Positions 1 to 7,932 of a stretch of DNA of 64,000 nt are shown here, piece after piece. A program made the position numbers and the translations under genes. Position 1 is the stretch's first letter, and each line of letters opens with the position of its first letter. A model generated the notes under the pieces. That model was not told the DNA's origin. It did not search any database and saw only the letters and a program-made list of their open reading frames with translations. This DNA is from Pseudomonas lijiangensis (GTDB lineage: Bacteria > Pseudomonadota > Gammaproteobacteria > Pseudomonadales > Pseudomonadaceae): the NCBI RefSeq assembly GCF_018968705.1, contig NZ_CP076668.1:4041001-4105000 (forward strand). The letters run 5' to 3'.

Positions 1-729
1 TGATCGTTCTATTGCCCCTGTAGTCTTATTAACGAGAAAAACGTGATTTGTCTCAATTTCGTTTCCAGCCCAAGAAATCCCTTTACAACCCGCCAAAACT
101 CCATAGACCTCCAACAGGCTAATTAGATACCGTACTTTCCACTTGCCATAGTTAAATGCTGCATCCTGTGCTCCGTGCACATCAAACATTATCAATGGGC
201 ACTTTGCTATTGATCCGCTGCCTTGAAAGGTCTGATGCTTATGGTCTACTTTAGAAAGACCTTCAATATCAAACTCACGCCCCAACACCTCGCTTAGTTG
301 CTCATATGTATGAGGAGCAGTTTTGATCGCGAACACCCCATATCTAAGATCATTATTTGTACTTTTTCCGCGAAGAAAACCTGATAGTGCCTGATTAAAA
401 ATAAATGGAAATATTGCAACCCAGTCTCGACTATCACTTGTCGACTCAACATACTCATTAATTCTTTTCGCTATTAACTCAGGTTCAATGACACCATAAT
501 TAACAACAATCGAATGTAGAAGCCCCATAAAAAAATCATAATCTAGGTACTTCTCAGCATACGCTGTTTTAGTGAGTGCCTTTAAAAGCTGCTCATCGAA
601 CTCAAAAATATAAAACGAACCCTCATAATCTTCACTGCCTTTATTAGACAAAGAATTAATATATTGGGGAATTAGCACCTCCAAGCGTTTCTTAACTGCC
701 ATAACATCAATTCTCTTCTCCTTACTCAT
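1..729 (-). CDS. Hypothetical protein, cut by the left edge
   Basis: The reading frame starts with ATG at 729 and stays open to base 1, so at least 243 residues are present and the C-terminus lies outside the window. A good ribosome site (AAGGAG, complement of 738-743) sits 8 bases before the ATG. The protein begins MSKEKRIDVMAVKKR and is rich in aromatic and acidic residues, with no signal peptide or membrane segment visible. I do not recognise the family. Its DNA is much more AT-rich than the core genes further right, as expected for accessory DNA. It follows, on the same strand, a PAAR-effector module, with a 15-base G run in the gap. A link to that module is only suggested by position. 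Confidence 0.7.
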   Translation of the reverse strand, partial: MSKEKRIDVMAVKKRLEVLIPQYINSLSNKGSEDYEGSFYIFEFDEQLLKALTKTAYAEKYLDYDFFMGLLHSIVVNYGVIEPELIAKRINEYVESTSDSRDWVAIFPFIFNQALSGFLRGKSTNNDLRYGVFAIKTAPHTYEQLSEVLGREFDIEGLSKVDHKHQTFQGSGSIAKCPLIMFDVHGAQDAAFNYGKWKVRYLISLLEVYGVLAGCKGISWAGNEIETNHVFLVNKTTGAIERS

Positions 730-808
730 TACGACCACTCCTTTTAATTCTTACTTAACTACAACCAATACGTCTAACACAGCATATTCTATTTTTTGCT
801 AGACATCA

Positions 809-823
809 GGGGGGGGGGGGGGG
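809..823. repeat. 15-base poly-G tract
   Basis: An uninterrupted run of 15 G lies 80-94 bases upstream of the gene starting at 729 and 68 bases past the stop of the gene ending at 891. Such tracts change length easily, so it could tune promoter spacing, or its length could be a sequencing error. Confidence 0.9.
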
Positions 824-890
824 TTACCATATACGCTCCGCACTGCGGATATACGTTCATTCGTCCAAGACGATCAAAAGCAAACCGCCA

Positions 891-1511
891 TCAGATGTCC
901 AACATCAAATCCAAACTCTTAATCCACTCATCAGTTGCTGAGTACCTTGCATAATAACCCACTCTTTCTGCTACGCTCAAAGCCGAAAAAAATGGAAAGA
1001 AATAATTATCACTATAATAACCTTGAGCACCTTGCATATCACCCCCCCACCAAGATGGGTCATAATTCTCAAAGGCTATCCACGGCGGAGGAACTGCAAA
1101 TTTCTTTTCCTTTATCAAGCGTAACAACTCGGCGCTGTTCGTGACCAGCCGAATCGTTGCCACATTGAACTCTTTGTACGAAACAGAAAATATGAGCTCA
1201 TCACTCGCGACCTGATTTTTATAGCGCGTCACAATCAATTCATTGAAAACTCTTTCATCAATCTTCAAAAAACGCTCATCAATGAGTTCTTGCAGCGCAC
1301 CAACATCTGCCTTATCCATGACAAAACTTGAGTAATACGCTTGTATTCCTGCTGAGGCCAGCAACGTATGAGTTGGATAATAAGAAGGTTCTCCCACCTC
1401 CTCAGTCAATACTTTCCCGAAAACAGACTTTAGTTCTGAAACGGAATAGCCCAGTACTTGCTCATCAGGAGTACGTTTAAAAAGACTTTTTACGCGACTA
1501 AAAAAACTCAT
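891..1511 (-). CDS. Hypothetical protein, possible immunity partner of the upstream effector
   Basis: 206 residues, starting MSFFSRVKSLFKRT, with no signal peptide and no clear membrane segment. The ATG at 1511 is 7 bases after the stop of the glycine-zipper effector gene, and its ribosome site (AGGAG) lies within the effector's last codons, so the two are translationally close. I do not recognise the family. In PAAR-effector-X modules the third gene usually encodes the cognate immunity protein, so immunity is the best positional guess. A soluble protein of this size would be unusual for immunity against a membrane pore, which argues for caution. Confidence 0.6.
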   Translation of the reverse strand: MSFFSRVKSLFKRTPDEQVLGYSVSELKSVFGKVLTEEVGEPSYYPTHTLLASAGIQAYYSSFVMDKADVGALQELIDERFLKIDERVFNELIVTRYKNQVASDELIFSVSYKEFNVATIRLVTNSAELLRLIKEKKFAVPPPWIAFENYDPSWWGGDMQGAQGYYSDNYFFPFFSALSVAERVGYYARYSATDEWIKSLDLMLDI

Positions 1512-1518
1512 ACCACTA

Positions 1519-2412
1519 TTACTCCTGAAGGTAATCAGTCAGCCAGGTAGCTCCCAGGTAACCTGCAATGCCAAATATGATTCCGCCGACTGCACCACTT
1601 ACAAAAGCGCCTGGCCCTGTCTCTATACCAACGGCAGCTCCGGCAACAATTCCAACTCTTGCGCCAGCCATCGCTCCACCCCAGCCGCCAGCCTGTTTGA
1701 CAACCTCGACAGTTATAGGCTTTACGCTGGACTGTTTTATTGACTCATCCGCAGCCAATTTCAAATCATACGCAGTAAACCCGATAGCAAACACCCTTAC
1801 GACTTTCGCCCCATTCATCAGCGCACTGGTTACTGCGTGGGACTTTGGAGTGAATATTGCGCTTGCTGGCACCTTCTCCGCCTGAACCAATACTTCCTTG
1901 TCGATATCCTTGACCCAGCTTGCGATTTGATCAATTCTTGCTGCATTCTTCGGAGCTACTTTCTTATAGTCTTCTAACGACTTAAGTATTTCCTCCGTCG
2001 TAACCAGCTTCGCTCCAGCTGCCTTTGCTTTCTCAATATCGATGTAGACGACCTTCCCATCGAACCTTGGAGAACCACTTGGAAACTCGGAGCTGGTTGA
2101 AAGATAGCTTGATGGATATCTCTTGCTGCTGAAAACGTGCTCGGCCACGGTGGCGCTTGAGTTCGGCGCGACAGGCCGCATGCCGTACTTTTCAGGCCAG
2201 ACTTCATGCTGCATCTGAAACGCGGGGAGATTTTTTGCGACGAGATGGGGATCGTCCGGGGACGAATAGATTTTTCGGACTAGAAAACCATCCTTGCCTA
2301 TTTCATCCACCACGACAAAAAGGTGGATGTTTGCAGGCATTGCATAGCCAGACACGTTGCTTACAGAACCGCTTTCCTTGTTTGTAGGTACTTTGCAGGA
2401 GAACTCTGTCAT
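1519..2412 (-). CDS. Putative type VI effector with C-terminal glycine-zipper segment
   Basis: 297 residues from the ATG at 2412, which overlaps the PAAR stop codon as ATGA. This is preferred over an in-frame start 12 bases earlier. The first ~200 residues are soluble and unfamiliar. The last ~60 residues are a Gly/Ala-rich hydrophobic segment with repeated small-residue spacing (MAGARVGIVAGAAVG and a second block GAVGGIIFGIAG), a glycine-zipper pattern. In known PAAR-linked effectors, such segments insert in and depolarise the target inner membrane. The gene sits between a PAAR gene and a small gene that may encode immunity. Pore activity is inferred from pattern and context only. Confidence 0.65.
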   Translation of the reverse strand: MTEFSCKVPTNKESGSVSNVSGYAMPANIHLFVVVDEIGKDGFLVRKIYSSPDDPHLVAKNLPAFQMQHEVWPEKYGMRPVAPNSSATVAEHVFSSKRYPSSYLSTSSEFPSGSPRFDGKVVYIDIEKAKAAGAKLVTTEEILKSLEDYKKVAPKNAARIDQIASWVKDIDKEVLVQAEKVPASAIFTPKSHAVTSALMNGAKVVRVFAIGFTAYDLKLAADESIKQSSVKPITVEVVKQAGGWGGAMAGARVGIVAGAAVGIETGPGAFVSGAVGGIIFGIAGYLGATWLTDYLQE

Positions 2413-2939
2413 GCATCCTCCCACTTTTCGAGCGCAGCAACTCCCGTCGTGATTTCCAGCATTTCCTCCCTGCTCGTAGCGATTCTCGGTGTACGTCCCG
2501 ACTCATCTGAAAAGCCGGTATACACCCTGCCCGACTCATCCTTGATGTGATACGGAACATTAGCCAACGGCTGACCGCCATCACCAATGATCCGGAACTG
2601 CTCATCGAATACCAAAGCCCATAGAGGCATGGCAGACGGAGGAATGAAATCTGCCGGGGTATGGGTGTTACCTATGATTACGGTGCCAGACCCACTGATG
2701 ACGTTATTACCATGAGCGCCAGTACTCCCGACAGTTGCTGCCGGCATGCCATTGATAAGAACAGTCGAAGCTACGTCTCCTACAATAGGGCTACCGCATG
2801 CACTCTTGTCATTTTGCCGTGCGGCAGCCAGGCCATCGAAAAAGACGTCTGGAGAACCCGAGGCAATTGGATTGACTCCATGTCCAGGCTGAGGGCAGGA
2901 GGTTGGATCGGTAATGCGAGCTGCTGGTTTACCTGACAT
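2409..2939 (-). CDS. PAAR-domain protein (type VI spike tip)
   Basis: 176 residues from the ATG at 2939, which has AAGGA 9 bases upstream. The in-frame extension to 3038 lacks this support and begins with an unlikely Cys-rich stretch. Residues ~1-100 carry the PAAR pattern: MSGKPAARITD, PGHGVNPIASGSPDVF, GTVIIGNTHTP. PAAR proteins cap the VgrG spike and carry effectors. Here the ~75-residue C-terminal extension, with a DESGRVYTGFSDESGRT-like segment, probably docks cargo. The stop overlaps the effector start by four bases. No type VI structural gene lies in the window, so this is a remote cargo locus. Confidence 0.88.
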   Translation of the reverse strand: MSGKPAARITDPTSCPQPGHGVNPIASGSPDVFFDGLAAARQNDKSACGSPIVGDVASTVLINGMPAATVGSTGAHGNNVISGSGTVIIGNTHTPADFIPPSAMPLWALVFDEQFRIIGDGGQPLANVPYHIKDESGRVYTGFSDESGRTPRIATSREEMLEITTGVAALEKWEDA

Positions 2940-3120
2940 ATGAAACATCCTTGTACAATCCACACGAGTTGAAGTGTTACATAAAAGGCAGGTCGTATCT
3001 ATGCATGGACGATGTGAGACAGCTGGAGTCATCACCACGCTCTATGGTTCTAGCGCGCCCATTTGCGCCATTGCTGTAGTTTTTTGAATGGATCGCTGAC
3101 TCGCTGGAGGTGTTTTCACA

Positions 3121-3477
3121 TTGGGACATTTTCTGACTGAACCACAACTGACAGAAGTCAGAACCGCACTGTCCGAGCCATTCAACTATTTTCCGACCGA
3201 TTACGACTACATCGTGCGCAAAGTCAAAGGGATCGATACTGACGTACTCTACGAAATCTTTTATTCAGAAGTAGCGCCCGTGTGCTTTTCCAACCTTGCA
3301 GCAGTCTTGCCAACTGTCTGGACAGGCTTTGACCCCGATTGGCTCAGAACGAGTATCGAAGAAAGGCTGGCAGCAAGGGAAAAGAGCTGGTTGCGCCGAC
3401 AATTTGATAAGGCGCTGGTTGCATGGCTGAAATACAACTATGGCTACATGTGGAAAGAAATTGCGAGCAGGCTTTGA
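3121..3477 (+). CDS. Small putative immunity protein, copy 1 (DUF7079-like)
   Basis: 118 residues read from TTG at 3121, with GGAGG 9 bases upstream. The related gene at 6799-7155 uses the equivalent TTG, which supports this start. The protein is soluble and rich in Trp, Tyr and charged residues, ending WKEIASRL. From memory it resembles the DUF7079 family; this needs a profile search. It is a diverged paralogue of the two genes at 3650-4009 and 6799-7155, and is read away from the PAAR gene at 2409-2939. Because the 6799-7155 copy is coupled to an effector, this one is best seen as an orphan immunity gene. Confidence 0.72.
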   Translation: MGHFLTEPQLTEVRTALSEPFNYFPTDYDYIVRKVKGIDTDVLYEIFYSEVAPVCFSNLAAVLPTVWTGFDPDWLRTSIEERLAAREKSWLRRQFDKALVAWLKYNYGYMWKEIASRL

Positions 3478-3540
3478 ACACATCGCTTTCATCCGTCCAC
3501 CACATACTGCACAGCCTGTGCTATTGGCCCCTCACCTGAG

Positions 3541-3645
3541 TCAAAGCAATACCACGCGTGGTATGCGGCACACCATCGAGAGCCAGTGTCGACACCTGTC
3601 GAACACCGCAGCGAGTGTCTGCGGTACCGGCATCATTATGCGTTC
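3541..3645 (-). pseudogene. Remnant of a TetR-gene 3' part
   Basis: About 90 bases here align with the 3' part of the TetR gene at 4024-4650, near 4098-4182. Shared blocks include GAGCCAGTGTCGACA and CTGTCGAACACCGC. The remnant lacks about 15 bases present in the intact gene, has no open frame of useful length, and ends where the copy-2 immunity repeat begins. It looks like debris from duplication or recombination. Confidence 0.6.
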
Positions 3646-3649
3646 GGAT

Positions 3650-4009
3650 TCAAAGCCTGCTGGCGATTTCCTTCCAGATGTAGGCGTAGTTGTATTGCAG
3701 CCAGCGAACCAGCACTTTATCGAACTGCCGACGAAACCAGTTGCGCTCTCTGGCTGCCAATCTTTCTTCTATCGATTCTCTGAGGATATCGGGGTCGAAC
3801 CCTGTCCATACCGGAGGCACGGCTGCCACGAGATTGGTGAAGCACACTGGCGCGACCTCTGAATAGAGGATTGTGTAAAGTATTTCAGGGTCGACGCCTC
3901 TTACCTTATTCGCCACATAGTCATATTCGACGGGAAAATCATTGAATGGCTCGGAAAGAGCGGCTCTGACTTTGGTCAGTTGTGGTTCAGCCAGAATGGT
4001 CAAGCTCAT
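3650..4009 (-). CDS. Small putative immunity protein, copy 2 (DUF7079-like)
   Basis: 119 residues from the ATG at 4009, with GGAGG 7 bases upstream. The longer in-frame form to 4060 begins with an unlikely Cys/Arg-rich stretch. The sequence is nearly identical to the 6799-7155 copy and differs clearly from copy 1, so copies 2 and 3 separated recently. It has no adjacent effector gene, lies tail to tail with the TetR remnant and copy 1, and directly follows the TetR gene on the same strand. It probably protects against effectors of the 7140-7922 type as an orphan immunity gene; this is inference. Confidence 0.75.
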   Translation of the reverse strand: MSLTILAEPQLTKVRAALSEPFNDFPVEYDYVANKVRGVDPEILYTILYSEVAPVCFTNLVAAVPPVWTGFDPDILRESIEERLAARERNWFRRQFDKVLVRWLQYNYAYIWKEIASRL

Positions 4010-4023
4010 GCAAAACCTCCACC

Positions 4024-4650
4024 TCATTCCCCCTCGACAACAACACCCAACCCATCCCAAACACCCATCACCTGCCCCACCGCAGCATCCAGCGTCTCAT
4101 ACGGCACCCCATCCCGAGCCAGTGTCGACAAGCCCAGAAGAAAGCTGTCGAACACCGCGGCAAGTGTCTCCGGCACCACCGTCACAGGCAATTCGCCTGC
4201 TGCAATGGCGCGTTCGATGCAAGCAGCAATACCCGCACGGTTCAACTTCCGCGCCCGTGCAAGAGGCTCGGAGATGGCTTTGCTCTCTTGCGAGCAAGCG
4301 CTCATCAGGCCTAACGCCACCAGACACCCCTTGGGATGATCGGGCTCGCATTGCATTTTCGCTGACCGGCGAAGGGTGAGTTCAATCGCGTCCCTGGGCG
4401 GCAGGTTTGTATCAAAAAGGCTGTCCATAACACGGCCATGGGTGGCGAGGTAGCGCTCCATGACCTCATTGAACAGCGCCTGCTTCGAGCCAAAGGCCGC
4501 GTAAAAGCTGGGGGCGGTGATGCCTCCCCCAATATTCGTCTTGAGCTGGCTGAGGGAGGTCGCGTCGTATCCATGCTCCCAAAACAGATGCAGTGCCTGA
4601 GTGATTGCTTCGTCGCGGTCAAAGGTTCGAGGACGCCCCATCTGTGCCAT
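4024..4650 (-). CDS. TetR/AcrR family transcriptional regulator
   Basis: 208 residues. The N-terminal ~55 residues form a TetR helix-turn-helix (GRPRTFDRDEAI, then SFYAAFGSKQALFNEV). The rest is the ligand-binding and dimer region, with the segment CEPDHPKGCLVA seen in one common TetR subgroup. The gene is divergent from the MFS transporter at 4762, and the intergenic region holds two related imperfect palindromes that could be its operators. It most likely represses itself and the transporter, released by the transported compound. Confidence 0.88.
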   Translation of the reverse strand: MAQMGRPRTFDRDEAITQALHLFWEHGYDATSLSQLKTNIGGGITAPSFYAAFGSKQALFNEVMERYLATHGRVMDSLFDTNLPPRDAIELTLRRSAKMQCEPDHPKGCLVALGLMSACSQESKAISEPLARARKLNRAGIAACIERAIAAGELPVTVVPETLAAVFDSFLLGLSTLARDGVPYETLDAAVGQVMGVWDGLGVVVEGE

Positions 4651-4670
4651 GTCGGTTCTCCTTCAGAATT

Positions 4671-4743
4671 ACTTAAATACTAATCGATACATAAGTCATT
4701 GACCAGCCGACCGCTCACGCCCTATATTTATACCGATCAGTAT
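4671..4743. promoter_or_regulatory. Divergent promoter region with two candidate TetR operators
   Basis: ATACTAATCGATAC (4677-4690) and ATACCGATCAGTAT (4730-4743) are each partly palindromic. The reverse complement of the second matches the first at 11 of 14 positions. The first is embedded in a longer dyad, ACTTA...TAAGT (4671-4696). They sit in the ~110-base gap between the tetR start and the transporter start, where a TetR repressor of both genes would bind. Confidence 0.5.
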
Positions 4744-4761
4744 ATTAGTAGGAAAAATCGA

Positions 4762-5967
4762 ATGACTACACATGAGAAACAGAGCGACAGGCTTCCGCTT
4801 GGGGCATTACTGGCCCTGGCGATGACAGGATTCATTTGCATCGTGACCGAGACGTTGCCTGCAGGTTTGCTGCCCGAGATCGGCAGCGGTCTGGGCGTTT
4901 CGGCATCGTTTGCAGGGCAGATGGTGACGGTTTACGCGCTGGGGTCGCTGCTGGCAGCCATTCCGCTGACCATCGCCACCCAAAGCTGGCGTCGCAGAAC
5001 CGTCTTGTTGCTGACGATTGTCGGCTTTCTGATTTTCAATTCCGTCACGGCGTTGTCTTCCAATTACTGGCTGACCTTGATCGCGAGGTTTTTCGCGGGC
5101 GTCTCTGCGGGTCTGGCCTGGAGCCTTATTGCGGGTTATGCGCGACGCATGGTTGTCCCGCAATTGCAGGGGCGCGCACTGGCAGTCGCGATGGTCGGAA
5201 CGCCCATCGCCTTGTCGCTGGGCGTGCCGTTGGGAACGTGGCTGGGTGGCTTCATGGGCTGGCGCATGGCGTTTGGCTTGATGTCCGGGCTGACGCTGCT
5301 GCTGATCGTCTGGGTGCTGGTCAAGGTGCCGGACTACCCTGGCCAATCCTCATCACAGCGCATGGCGTTGCGTCAGGTCTTTTTTACACCTGGCGTGCGC
5401 TCGGTGCTGGGGGTCGTCTTCACCTGGATGCTGGCGCACAACATCCTCTACACCTACGTCGCGCCCTTTGTTTCCGAGGCCGGGCTGGCGAGTGACGTTG
5501 ACCTGGTACTGCTGGCATTTGGCGTTGCCGCGCTGGCGGGTATCTGGGTCACGGGTCGGCTGGTTGATCGCCATCTGCGCAAGACCGTACTGGCCAGCCT
5601 TGCAACCTTTGCAGCGGTTTCGGTGTTCTTCGGCCTGTTTTCAGGCTCTGCCCTGGCCATTTACGTCGGGGTTTCCATCTGGGGCCTGACCTTCGGTGGC
5701 GCCGCCACGCTGCTGCAAACCGCCCTCGCCGACTCGGCCGGTAAAGGCGCAGACGTTGCGCTGTCCATGAACGTCGTTGTCTGGAACAGCGCCATCGCAG
5801 GCGGCGGGCTACTGGGTGGCGTTTTGCTCGGCCAATGGGGCGTGAGTGCTTTTCCCTGGGTCTTGCTGGTGCTGTTACTGCTCAGTCTGGCCATTGCATC
5901 GAGCGCGCGAGCCCATGGTTTTCCAAGCGGTGACAGACAGTCCGGCCAGATAATCGCCGGTCATTGA
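4762..5967 (+). CDS. MFS transporter, DHA1 drug-efflux type
   Basis: 401 residues from the ATG at 4762, with AGGA 8 bases upstream. The frame extends 63 bases further up, but that part overlaps the operator region. About 12 hydrophobic segments are visible, with the DHA1 pattern: an early acidic TETLPAGLLPEI segment in helix 1 and an RFFAGVSAGLAWSL segment in helix 4. It should export small hydrophobic compounds from the cytoplasm using the proton gradient. The TetR gene beside it suggests substrate-induced expression. The substrate cannot be told from the sequence. Confidence 0.9.
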   Translation: MTTHEKQSDRLPLGALLALAMTGFICIVTETLPAGLLPEIGSGLGVSASFAGQMVTVYALGSLLAAIPLTIATQSWRRRTVLLLTIVGFLIFNSVTALSSNYWLTLIARFFAGVSAGLAWSLIAGYARRMVVPQLQGRALAVAMVGTPIALSLGVPLGTWLGGFMGWRMAFGLMSGLTLLLIVWVLVKVPDYPGQSSSQRMALRQVFFTPGVRSVLGVVFTWMLAHNILYTYVAPFVSEAGLASDVDLVLLAFGVAALAGIWVTGRLVDRHLRKTVLASLATFAAVSVFFGLFSGSALAIYVGVSIWGLTFGGAATLLQTALADSAGKGADVALSMNVVVWNSAIAGGGLLGGVLLGQWGVSAFPWVLLVLLLLSLAIASSARAHGFPSGDRQSGQIIAGH

Positions 5968-5988
5968 TGTGCAGGCAGCACTGCGCGG

Positions 5989-6034
5989 CATGACCTGACG
6001 TTTCAACACAGCAGATCGATAACTGCCCTCGCCC
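5989..6034. repeat. 46-bp direct repeat, left copy
   Basis: This segment matches 8561-8606 in the same orientation, with the first 18 bases (CATGACCTGACGTTTCAA) identical and roughly 85% overall. The two copies bracket the aegerolysin, immunity, effector and PAAR genes. Confidence 0.7.
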
Positions 6035-6086
6035 ATCAGGCAAGCGTCAAGGTTCGCGTTTTCAACCCTATAACTATGCATCTCAA

Positions 6087-6105
6087 CTACTTGAAAATCA
6101 GTTAT
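6087..6105. promoter_or_regulatory. Candidate XRE-type operator before the aegerolysin gene
   Basis: CTACTTGA-AAA-TCAGTTAT has the same 8-3-8 layout as the palindromes at 9093-9126 before the XRE gene, and its right half is identical to the second of them. The bases downstream (to ~6125) also resemble the XRE gene leader (9127-9150). It may place the aegerolysin gene under the same regulator. Confidence 0.45.
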
Positions 6106-6140
6106 ATCGTATGGAGCTTTTCAAACTTCAGGAAAATGAA

Positions 6141-6581
6141 ATGGCATATGCACAATGGGGTACATTTATAATTCATGCGGTAAATTTTGATATCACCATT
6201 AAAAACATCACGCACGCATGGGGGAAATTTTACGACTCAAAACAGATCGGTATCGCCGGCGGAAACAAGGATAACGAATATGGACCGGGTGCCGTCGAAG
6301 GGAAAGTAATAAAATCAGGTCAATCGCTCGCTATCAACGCTTGTGGGCGAGAGGGTGCATCCTCTGGAACGGAAGGCTCCTTCGATATTTACGATGGTCA
6401 GATCTTCGTCGGAACCTACAGCTGGGAGTGCCCGTGGGGCAGCAAGAAAAACTCTTCGACGTGGAATTCGGCAGGCTCCCAGCCGATGTTCAACCGTTAC
6501 ATTACCCAGCAAAGCGGAGCGAATCTGAATGGTGGTGCACTGGGCACCGTGATCATTCAGACAGCAAAACTACCATCATGA
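6141..6581 (+). CDS. Aegerolysin family protein
   Basis: 146 residues from the ATG at 6141, with AGGA 7 bases upstream. A longer in-frame start at 6111 would prefix MELFKLQENE, which is not typical. The sequence has the aegerolysin layout: MAYAQWGTF, then a single beta-sandwich with SGQSLAINACGREGASSGTEG and a Trp-rich VGTYSWECPWGSKKNS segment. Aegerolysins bind membrane lipids and often act with a MACPF partner; the Pseudomonas aeruginosa relative is RahU. No MACPF partner gene is visible here. There is no signal peptide, as usual in the family. A stem (6596-6602 with 6624-6630) follows the stop. Confidence 0.9.
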   Translation: MAYAQWGTFIIHAVNFDITIKNITHAWGKFYDSKQIGIAGGNKDNEYGPGAVEGKVIKSGQSLAINACGREGASSGTEGSFDIYDGQIFVGTYSWECPWGSKKNSSTWNSAGSQPMFNRYITQQSGANLNGGALGTVIIQTAKLPS

Positions 6582-6798
6582 AGAAGTAATAAATCCCGCC
6601 AGGAAGTTGCAGGTGAAATTCATCTGGCGGCGAATCAAGAATTCAATGACCGCTTCAGGCTGATAGTGGCTACAAGGCCTGCTCCAGCCAGAAGCGTACA
6701 TTGATTTCATCTCTATTCCTGATCCACACAAAACAGCCAAAATGATCAGAGCTTTTTTCTACTGTTCAGTGAGTCGCTACTCCATTGTGGGTTCGGAT

Positions 6799-7155
6799 TC
6801 AAAGCCTACTGGCGATTTCCTTCCAGATGTAGCCGTAGTTGTATTGCAGCCAGCGAACCAGCACTTTATCGAACTGCCGACGAAACCAGTTGCGCTCTCT
6901 AGCTGCCAATCTTTCTTCTATCGATTCTCTGAGGATATCGGGGTCGAACCCTGTCCATACCGGAGGCACGGCTGCCACGAGATTGGTGAAGCACACCGGC
7001 GCGACCTCTGAATAGAGGATTGTGTAAAGTATTTCAGGGTCGACGCCTCTGACCTTATTCGCCACATAGTCATATTCGACGGGAAAATCATTGAATGGCT
7101 CGGAAAGAGCAGCTCTGACTTTTGTCAGCTGTGGTTCAGTCAGAAGATGTCCCAA
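6799..7155 (-). CDS. Small immunity-like protein, copy 3, coupled to effector
   Basis: 118 residues from TTG at 7155, the position equivalent to copy 1. GAGGAG (complement of 7164-7169) lies 8 bases upstream. The start overlaps the last 16 bases of the glycine-zipper effector gene, so the two are translationally coupled. The frame could be read further into the effector gene, but that part is not conserved in the paralogues. It is nearly identical to 3650-4009. The tight overlap with a putative toxin gene is the main reason to call this family immunity proteins. Confidence 0.78.
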   Translation of the reverse strand: MGHLLTEPQLTKVRAALSEPFNDFPVEYDYVANKVRGVDPEILYTILYSEVAPVCFTNLVAAVPPVWTGFDPDILRESIEERLAARERNWFRRQFDKVLVRWLQYNYGYIWKEIASRL

Positions 7156-7922
7156 TGTATGAGCTCCTCTAACTCTTCGTCCAGTGAGCTCGCCACCGCT
7201 TCGCCTGCGACACCACCGGCGATTGTCCCTGCCAAGACAACTGCTATTGCACAAATGGGGGCACCAGGGCCACACAATGCGCTAACGCCCATCCCCGCAA
7301 GAATACCGCCGACCGCACCAGCACCGACGATGATGCCTTGGCGAGCGACTTCTTTGGGTTTGTTGTCAGCATTCAATATTTGATAGGTTGCCAGGGCCGC
7401 CGTCACGAGAACACCAAGCTTGCCCATGACCAACATTTTTTTGGTGCCGGTCGTGAATTTCGCATTATCACGACCCGAGGACTCCAGAATGGCGTAGTGA
7501 ACCTTGTTCTTTTCTACTTCTGAAAGGCTGTCGTAACCCTTTTGAAACAGGTTTTCCGAATACATATCCAAAAGTGTTTTGAGTCCCTTCCCGTCTTTTT
7601 TCTTCTTCTGAACGATTGCCCCCCCCTGCGCTGAAGTAAATTTGCGATGCTCCATCATGATTTTGTTTCGCATCTCATGACTGAACTTCACCCCTTCTTG
7701 CGCAGTAATCTTTCCCGCTTTCACGTCATCTCGGACTTGCTGAGACATGCGTTTGATATTCTTGGTATAGCTCGATCTGACCTTTTCATCAGAGATCGCA
7801 TCCAGTGAAAATCTCAGCGCAGAACCTTCCATCAGTTCTAACGCCCTGTCGAGGGGAGAGTCTTGCAAGGCGTGCTCACGCTGAACAACATAGCTGCCGG
7901 TGATAATGTACGGCTCTGTCAC
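7140..7922 (-). CDS. Putative type VI effector with glycine-zipper C-terminus
   Basis: 260 residues from GTG at 7922, ten bases after the PAAR stop. The first ~165 residues are soluble, helical and rich in Lys and Glu. Residues ~165-250 hold a hydrophobic helix (LGVLVTAALATYQIL) followed by two Gly/Ala-rich stretches (GAGAVGGILAGMGVSAL and AGTIAGGVAGEAVASS). This matches the glycine-zipper pattern of membrane-inserting toxins. It shares this C-terminal design, but not obvious N-terminal sequence, with 1519-2412. The gene order PAAR-effector-immunity supports a type VI toxin role. Target and activity are inferred. Confidence 0.68.
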   Translation of the reverse strand: MTEPYIITGSYVVQREHALQDSPLDRALELMEGSALRFSLDAISDEKVRSSYTKNIKRMSQQVRDDVKAGKITAQEGVKFSHEMRNKIMMEHRKFTSAQGGAIVQKKKKDGKGLKTLLDMYSENLFQKGYDSLSEVEKNKVHYAILESSGRDNAKFTTGTKKMLVMGKLGVLVTAALATYQILNADNKPKEVARQGIIVGAGAVGGILAGMGVSALCGPGAPICAIAVVLAGTIAGGVAGEAVASSLDEELEELIHWDIF

Positions 7923-7932
7923 AGGATGGTCC

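Noticed and set aside
6111..6140. Earlier start for the aegerolysin gene at 6111
   Set aside because: The added ten residues are not aegerolysin-like, there is no ribosome site before 6111, and the same leader bases occur before the XRE gene as non-coding DNA.
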